Source: Pseudonocardiaceae bacterium YIM PH 21723 (GTDB taxonomy: Bacteria; Actinomycetota; Actinomycetes; Mycobacteriales; Pseudonocardiaceae). From it: a stretch of DNA of 64,000 bases. The stretch lies in assembly GCA_003600225.1 (NCBI GenBank), contig QZFT01000044.1:1-64000 (forward strand), given 5' to 3'. Positions 59,362-64,000 of the stretch are shown here, one piece after another. The position numbers and the translations under genes were made by a program. The notes under the pieces were generated by a model, which was given only the letters and a program-made list of their open reading frames with translations, did no database searches and had not been told where the DNA came from. Numbering within the stretch: the stretch's first letter is position 1; every line of letters starts with the position of its first letter.

Positions 59362-60383
59362 AGCGCGTACTGGGGCTGGCCCTGGCATTGGCAACGTTGA
59401 CATCCGCGTGCGGCGCGGCCGACGGCGCGGAGTCCAGCCGCGAGGTCAAGGTCCTGGTGATCACCGCGTTCGACAAGCCGGGACACGGTGAGACCAACCG
59501 GTGGATCGACCGGGACAAGCTCACCGAGGAGATCGCGGTCCCCGGCCTCAACCCGAAGTTCCCGGTCGTGCGCTGCAACGATCGCGGCCTGTGCGCGATG
59601 ACCACCGGCATGGGCCAGGCCAACGCCGCGGCCTCGGTGAACGCCGTCCTGCACAGCGGCCGGTTCGACCTGAGCAAGGCCTACATCCTGATCGCCGGCC
59701 TGGCGGGCATCGATCCGAAATCCGGCACCCTCGGCTCGGCCGCCTGGGCGCGGTACGCGGTGGACGGCGGCCTGGCCTCCGAGATCGACGCCAGGGAGAT
59801 CCCGGCCGACTGGTCCAGCGGCTACCTGGCCCTCGGCGCCGACCATCCGGATGCCGACGCCACCTTCAGCGCGGGCACCGAACTGTTCGAGCTGAACAAG
59901 GCGCTGACCGACCGCGCGGTGGAGCTGAGCAAGGGCGTCGAACTGGCGGACACCCCGCAGGCCGCCGAGGCCAGGGCCAACTGGCCGGAGGCCCCGGCGA
60001 ACGCGAAGCCGCAGGTCATGGCCTGCGACACCATGACGTCCAACGGCTACTGGGGCGGCAGGCTGTTCAGCGAACGCGCCCACGCGTGGACGGCCCGGGT
60101 GACCAAGGGCCAGGGCCGCTACTGCACCACGCAAATGGAGGACAACGGCATCCTGGCCGCCCTGGACCGTGGCCGCGCCGAGAAGCTGCTGGACTTCCAG
60201 CGGATCGCCCTGGTCCGCACCGGTTCCGACTTCGACCAGCCCTGGCCCGGCCAGTCCCCGGTGGAGGCGCTGAACGAAGGCCGCGGCTACGTGCTCGCCG
60301 CCGAGAACGCCTACCGCGCCGGCGCCGCCCTGGCCCACGACGTCCTGGACCACTGGGATTCCTGGCGCGACCACACCCCGTGA
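59358..60383 (+). CDS. Purine-nucleoside permease (NUP) family lipoprotein
   Basis: 341 residues. A lipobox (LALATLTSACGA) marks it as an exported lipoprotein. The NUP domain has VKVLVITAFDKPGHGETNRW, RGLCAMTTGMGQANAA, ILIAGLAGIDP and a conserved MACDTMTSNGYW. The fold is related to nucleoside phosphorylases; the family is named for fungal permeases, but these bacterial forms are soluble or surface-bound and may be nucleoside-binding or phosphorylase-like. It ends the operon just before palindrome P copy 4. Confidence 0.87.
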   Translation: MKRVLGLALALATLTSACGAADGAESSREVKVLVITAFDKPGHGETNRWIDRDKLTEEIAVPGLNPKFPVVRCNDRGLCAMTTGMGQANAAASVNAVLHSGRFDLSKAYILIAGLAGIDPKSGTLGSAAWARYAVDGGLASEIDAREIPADWSSGYLALGADHPDADATFSAGTELFELNKALTDRAVELSKGVELADTPQAAEARANWPEAPANAKPQVMACDTMTSNGYWGGRLFSERAHAWTARVTKGQGRYCTTQMEDNGILAALDRGRAEKLLDFQRIALVRTGSDFDQPWPGQSPVEALNEGRGYVLAAENAYRAGAALAHDVLDHWDSWRDHTP

Positions 60384-60390
60384 AGGCGCT

Positions 60391-60439
60391 CCGAAGTTGG
60401 CGATGTTCGGGGAAAAGCTCCGAACATCGCCAACTTCGG
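60391..60439. repeat. Palindromic repeat family P, copy 4 (terminator)
   Basis: CCGAAGTTGGCGATGTTCGG and CCGAACATCGCCAACTTCGG, perfect 20-base arms around 9 bases (GGAAAAGCT). It lies between the stops of the NUP gene and the convergent SDR gene. Confidence 0.93.
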
Positions 60440-60448
60440 GACTATCGA

Positions 60449-61213
60449 CTACTCGGGAGTAACGTAGGCGCCGGAGATGCCGCCGTCGACCAGGAACTGG
60501 TTGGCGGTCATGAACGAGGAGTCGTCCGAGGCCAGGAAGGCCACGGCGGCCGCGATCTCATCGGGCTCGGCGAAGCGGCCGAGCGGGATGTGCACCAACC
60601 GGCGGGCGGCCCGCTCCGGGTCCTTGGCGAACAGTTCCCGCAGCAGCGGGGTGTTCACCGGGCCCGGGCACAACGCGTTGATCCGGATGCCCTCGCGGGC
60701 GAACTGCACGCCCAGTTCCCGGGTCATCGCCAGCACGCCGCCCTTGGACGCGCTGTACGAGATCTGCGAGGTGGCCGCACCCATCACCGCCACGAACGAC
60801 GCGGTGTTGATGATCGATCCCTTGCCCGCCCACTGCATGTACGGGATGACGTACTTACAGCAGAGGAACACCGAGGTCAGGTTGATCTGCTGGACCCGCT
60901 GCCAGGCCTCCAGGCCGGTGTCCAGAATGGACGCGTCATCGTCGGGGGAGATGCCCGCGTTGTTGAACGCGATGTCGATCCGCCCGTACTCCTCATAGGT
61001 CTGCTCGTAGAGCGCCTTCACCGCCTCCTCCGAGGCGACGTCGGTGCGCACGAACAACCCGTCCACCGCGTCGGCGGCCGCCTTGCCGGCCACCTCGTCC
61101 ATGTCGGCCACCACAACGCGCGCCCCTTCGGACGCCATCCGTCTCGCACTGGCCAGGCCGATGCCGGAACCGGCACCGGTGACGACGGCGACGCGATCTT
61201 GCAGGCGATCCAT
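60449..61213 (-). CDS. SDR-family oxidoreductase
   Basis: 254 residues. TGAGSGIG cofactor motif with an Asp after the second strand (VVVADMDE) that favours NAD; NNAG; Ser in INTASF and SYSASKGG for the Tyr/Lys pair. It would oxidise an alcohol. GGAGG precedes ATG 61213, four bases after the aldehyde dehydrogenase stop, so it is co-transcribed with the aldehyde dehydrogenase and ligase genes. Confidence 0.9.
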   Translation of the reverse strand: MDRLQDRVAVVTGAGSGIGLASARRMASEGARVVVADMDEVAGKAAADAVDGLFVRTDVASEEAVKALYEQTYEEYGRIDIAFNNAGISPDDDASILDTGLEAWQRVQQINLTSVFLCCKYVIPYMQWAGKGSIINTASFVAVMGAATSQISYSASKGGVLAMTRELGVQFAREGIRINALCPGPVNTPLLRELFAKDPERAARRLVHIPLGRFAEPDEIAAAVAFLASDDSSFMTANQFLVDGGISGAYVTPE

Positions 61214-61217
61214 ATAG

Positions 61218-62582
61218 CTATTCCTCCGTGCTGATGAAGACGTTCTTGACCTCGGTGAATCCGTCGAGCGCGTCTGGGCCGAGCTCACGGCCGAGGCCGG
61301 ACTGTTTGAAACCTCCGAACGGTGTCCAGTAGCGCACCGCGGAGTGCGAGTTGACCGACAGGTTCCCGGCCTCCACGCCCCTGGATACGCGCAGTGCCCG
61401 GCCGACATCACGCGTCCAGATCGAGCCGGACAGCCCGTACTCGGTGTCGTTGGCCAACGCGATCGCCTCCGCCTCCGTCTCAAAAGGACGGACGGAGACC
61501 ACCGGGCCGAACACCTCCTGGTTCCACGCCGGATCGTCCGATTCGGACAGCAACACCGTTGGCGGGAACCAGAATCCGTCCCCGTCCGGGCAGGAGCCGG
61601 TGAACGCCACCCGGGATGAGTCCACATAGGACTCCACCCTGGTCCGCTGCGCGGCGGAGATCAGCGGGCCCATCTCGGCCGTCTCGGACAATGGTTCCTC
61701 GACCCGGACGCCCTTGACCGCGGGTTCCAGCAACTCCAGGAACCGGTCGTAGACCGAGCGCTGCACCAGGATCCGCGACCGGGCACAGCAGTCCTGGCCG
61801 GCGTTGTCGAACACCCCGTACGGCGCGGTGGCCGCCGCCTTCTCGATGTCGGCGTCGGCGAACACGATGTTCGCGTTCTTCCCGCCCAGCTCCAGCGTGA
61901 ACCGTTTGACCTGGTCGGCGCAGCCGGTGGCGATCTGCTTGCCCACCGCGGTGGATCCGGTGAACACCACCTTGCGCACGTCCGGGTGCGTGACGAACCG
62001 CTGCCCGACCACCTGCCCGGCGCCGGGCAGCACCTGGAACACGTCCGAGGGGATGCCGACGGAATGCGCCAGCTCGGCCAGCCGCAGCGCGGTCAGCGGG
62101 GTGAGTTCGGCGGGCTTGAGCACGACCGTGTTCCCGGCGGCCAGCGCCGGGGCGAATCCCCACGCCGCGATGGGCATCGGGAAGTTCCACGGCACGATGA
62201 TCCCCACGACGCCCAGCGGCTCGCGGAAGGTCACGTTCAGCCCGCCCGGCACCGGGATCTGCCTGCCGAACAGCCGCTCCGGCGCGGCGGCGTAGTACCG
62301 CAGCACCGCGGCCACATTGCCCGCCTCCCAGCGCGCGTTCCCGATGGTGTGCCCGGCATTGCGCACCTCCAGCTGGGCCAGGTCCTCCAGCTGGTTGCCC
62401 ACCGCGGCGGCGAAGTCCAGCAGCAGGCCCGCTCGCGTCGCGGGCGCCAGGTCCCGCCAGCCGGGGAATGCCGCCTTGGCCCGGCCGATGGCCTCGTCGG
62501 TCTGCTCCACCGATGCCAGTTCGACGGTCTGGAACACCGCGCCCGTCGACGGGTTGATCAGGTCATAGGCGTTCGAAGCCAC
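61218..62582 (-). CDS. Aldehyde dehydrogenase (amine-catabolic type)
   Basis: 454 residues. PWNFPMP and the NAD-binding GSTAVG, the catalytic Glu in ELGGKN and nucleophile in DNAGQDCCARSRI. It would oxidise an aldehyde, here probably the gamma-glutamyl aldehyde made from an amine. Its start overlaps the ligase gene by 20 bases, so the two are coupled. The paired Cys at the active site is common in this family. Confidence 0.92.
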   Translation of the reverse strand: MASNAYDLINPSTGAVFQTVELASVEQTDEAIGRAKAAFPGWRDLAPATRAGLLLDFAAAVGNQLEDLAQLEVRNAGHTIGNARWEAGNVAAVLRYYAAAPERLFGRQIPVPGGLNVTFREPLGVVGIIVPWNFPMPIAAWGFAPALAAGNTVVLKPAELTPLTALRLAELAHSVGIPSDVFQVLPGAGQVVGQRFVTHPDVRKVVFTGSTAVGKQIATGCADQVKRFTLELGGKNANIVFADADIEKAAATAPYGVFDNAGQDCCARSRILVQRSVYDRFLELLEPAVKGVRVEEPLSETAEMGPLISAAQRTRVESYVDSSRVAFTGSCPDGDGFWFPPTVLLSESDDPAWNQEVFGPVVSVRPFETEAEAIALANDTEYGLSGSIWTRDVGRALRVSRGVEAGNLSVNSHSAVRYWTPFGGFKQSGLGRELGPDALDGFTEVKNVFISTEE

Positions 62583-63924
62583 GCACTCGCTCCCAGTCCG
62601 TCACGGCCGCGTCGTAGGCCGCGATCTCGATTTTCGCCGCGTGCAGGTAGTGCTCGACGACCTCGTCCCCGAAGGCCTCACGCGCCAGCGCACTGTCCGC
62701 GAACGCAGTGGTCGCGTCCCGCAGTGTCGACGGCACGTGTTCCGCCTCGGAGACGTAGGCGTTGCCGATCAGTTCCGGTTCCAGGGGCAGCTCGTTGTCC
62801 ACGCCGTGCAGCCCGCCGGCGATGATCGCGGCCACCGCCAGGTACGGGTTCACATCGCCGCCGGGCACCCGGTTCTCGAAGCGCAGCCCGGCGCCGCGCC
62901 CGACCAGCCGCAACGCGCAGGTGCGGTTGTCCCGGCCCCAGGCGGCGGCGGTCGGCGCGAAACTGCCCGCGACGAACCGCTTGTAGGAGTTGATGTTGGG
63001 CGCGTAGAGCAGGGTGAACTCGCGCAGCGTCGCCAGCTGACCGGCCAGGAAGTGCTCGGCCACCGTGGACATGCCGTGCTGCCGGTCGCCGACGAAGGTC
63101 ATCGAGCCGTCGGTGCCGCGCAGCGACAGGTGGATGTGACAGGAGTTGCCCTCGCGCTGGTCGTACTTGGCCATGAAGGTCAGGCTCTTGCCGTGTGCCG
63201 CAGAGATCTCCTTGGCCCCGGTCTTGTAGATGCTGTGGTTGTCGCACGAGGTCAGCGCGTCGGAGTAGCGGAAGGCGATCTCGTGCTGGCCGAGGTTGCA
63301 CTCGCCCTTGGCCGACTCCACGGTCATCCCGGCGCCGGCCATGCCGTTGCGGATGGCCCGCAGCAGCGGCTCGACCCTGGTGGTGCCGAGCAGCGAGTAA
63401 TCCACGTTGTACTGGTTGACGGGGGTGAGCTCCCTATAACCCACTCGGTGCGCATCCTCGTAGGAGTCGTCGAACACGATGAACTCCAACTCAGTGCCCA
63501 CCATTGCGGTGAGGCCGCGTTCAGCGAGTCGATCAAGTTGCTTGCGCAAGATCTGCCTCGGGGACGGGCCGACGGGCGAGCCGTCCTCCCAGTGCACATC
63601 GGCCAGGACCAGCGCCGTTCCGTCCAGCCACGGCACCAGGCGCAGGGAATTCATGTCGGGTTGCAGGGTGAAGTCGCCGTAGCCGCGTTCCCAGGACGAG
63701 ATCGCGTAGCCGGGCACCGGAGTCATCTCCACGTCCACGGCCAGGAGGTAGTTGCAGGCCTCGACGGCATGCTCCAGCACAGTGTCCACAAAGTACGAAG
63801 CCGCGAGCCGTTTGCCCTGCAAGCGGCCCTGCATGTCGGTGAAGGCGACCAGAACTGTGTCCACGGCGCCCTGGGAGACGAGCTCCCGCAGGCGGGCCAC
63901 GGACAGCGGTGCGTCGGGGATCAT
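62563..63924 (-). CDS. Glutamine-synthetase-like gamma-glutamyl-amine ligase (GlnA4/PuuA type)
   Basis: 453 residues, GS fold. It has VGTELEFIVFDDSYEDAHR (metal Glu), GECNLGQHEIAF, FMAKYDQREGNSCHIHLSL (catalytic loop) and ENRVPGGDVNPYLAVAAIIA. The regulatory adenylylation loop of true GlnA is missing. It most likely couples glutamate to an amine or ethanolamine, as Streptomyces GlnA3/GlnA4 do. It is upstream of the aldehyde dehydrogenase and SDR. Confidence 0.88.
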   Translation of the reverse strand: MIPDAPLSVARLRELVSQGAVDTVLVAFTDMQGRLQGKRLAASYFVDTVLEHAVEACNYLLAVDVEMTPVPGYAISSWERGYGDFTLQPDMNSLRLVPWLDGTALVLADVHWEDGSPVGPSPRQILRKQLDRLAERGLTAMVGTELEFIVFDDSYEDAHRVGYRELTPVNQYNVDYSLLGTTRVEPLLRAIRNGMAGAGMTVESAKGECNLGQHEIAFRYSDALTSCDNHSIYKTGAKEISAAHGKSLTFMAKYDQREGNSCHIHLSLRGTDGSMTFVGDRQHGMSTVAEHFLAGQLATLREFTLLYAPNINSYKRFVAGSFAPTAAAWGRDNRTCALRLVGRGAGLRFENRVPGGDVNPYLAVAAIIAGGLHGVDNELPLEPELIGNAYVSEAEHVPSTLRDATTAFADSALAREAFGDEVVEHYLHAAKIEIAAYDAAVTDWERVRGFERL

Positions 63925-63934
63925 GTTGGTCTGT

Positions 63935-64000
63935 CTAGCCGACCCTGGGGACGCGGGTCGAGTACCGGTTCCGGAATGCGGTCAGGTTCAGCGGATCGGG
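63935..64000 (-). CDS. C-terminus of an upstream gene, cut by the window edge
   Basis: On the minus strand a frame enters from the right edge and ends at a TAG 10 bases before the ligase ATG, giving the last 21 residues PDPLNLTAFRNRYSTRVPRV and a final G. The short spacing suggests the same operon. Too little is present to name it. Confidence 0.4.
   Translation of the reverse strand, partial: PDPLNLTAFRNRYSTRVPRVG

Overview
The window is 64 kb of high-GC actinobacterial chromosome. GTG starts and 1-4 base translational overlaps are frequent, and many gene families are actinobacterial: a single-chain 2-oxoglutarate decarboxylase/dehydrogenase of the Kgd type, a DUF6104 protein beside it, three subtilisin-inhibitor-like (SSI) proteins, a MAB_1171c-type membrane protein and an actinobacterial glutamine-synthetase-like enzyme. 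Together these suggest a filamentous actinomycete, most likely of the Pseudonocardiales; the family placement is inference. I saw no rRNA, tRNA, CRISPR array, transposase or phage gene.

Layout. 0-3.2 kb: small genes, including a membrane protein with a ClpS-like C-terminal domain. 3.2-9 kb: a five-gene acyl-CoA beta-oxidation operon (dehydrogenase, hydroxyacyl-CoA dehydrogenase, MaoC hydratase, SRPBCC protein, thiolase) with a divergent TetR regulator. 9-12.3 kb: a beta-helical membrane protein, a methyltransferase and RarD. 12.4-15.5 kb: a coupled three-gene operon with an isonitrile synthase (PvcA/IsnA family), an Fe(II)/2-oxoglutarate oxygenase (PvcB/IsnB family) and an FAD monooxygenase. 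15.6-22.6 kb: a secreted S1 protease with a P-domain, an XRE-like regulator, a second SRPBCC protein and a tandem pair of alpha/beta hydrolases. 22.7-30.7 kb: DUF6104, kgd and a fused two-half ABC exporter. 30.8-32.7 kb: a STAND ATPase.

33-40.3 kb holds the most unusual locus: six tightly packed minus-strand genes and a divergent LuxR-type regulator. Two encode related proteins with Glu-rich repeats at the N-terminus and a basic C-terminus. One encodes an HExxH metallopeptidase-like protein, two are unrecognised, and the last is an M20 dipeptidase. 40.4-43.2 kb: mgtC with a short Pro/Asp leader peptide, then an ABC-2 transporter. 43.8-47.8 kb: two small unknown genes, a RibD-like reductase, an AraC regulator and a glycosyltransferase. 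47.9-52.3 kb: alanine dehydrogenase, its probable PucR regulator and L-serine dehydratase. 53.4-55.9 kb: an AbrB-family permease and three SSI-like genes. 56.4-60.4 kb: a four-gene coupled operon (IrrE-like peptidase, MAB_1171c membrane protein, amidohydrolase, nucleoside-permease lipoprotein). 60.4-64 kb: an SDR, an aldehyde dehydrogenase and a glutamine-synthetase-like ligase, probably for amine or polyamine catabolism.

Several dispersed repeat families occupy the gaps. One is a 20-base-arm palindrome with four copies, one of them translated in frame inside the ABC exporter. Three other modules recur in the same order at 43.4 and 52.3 kb. A hairpin with a conserved 21-base loop and unlike but paired stems occurs twice.
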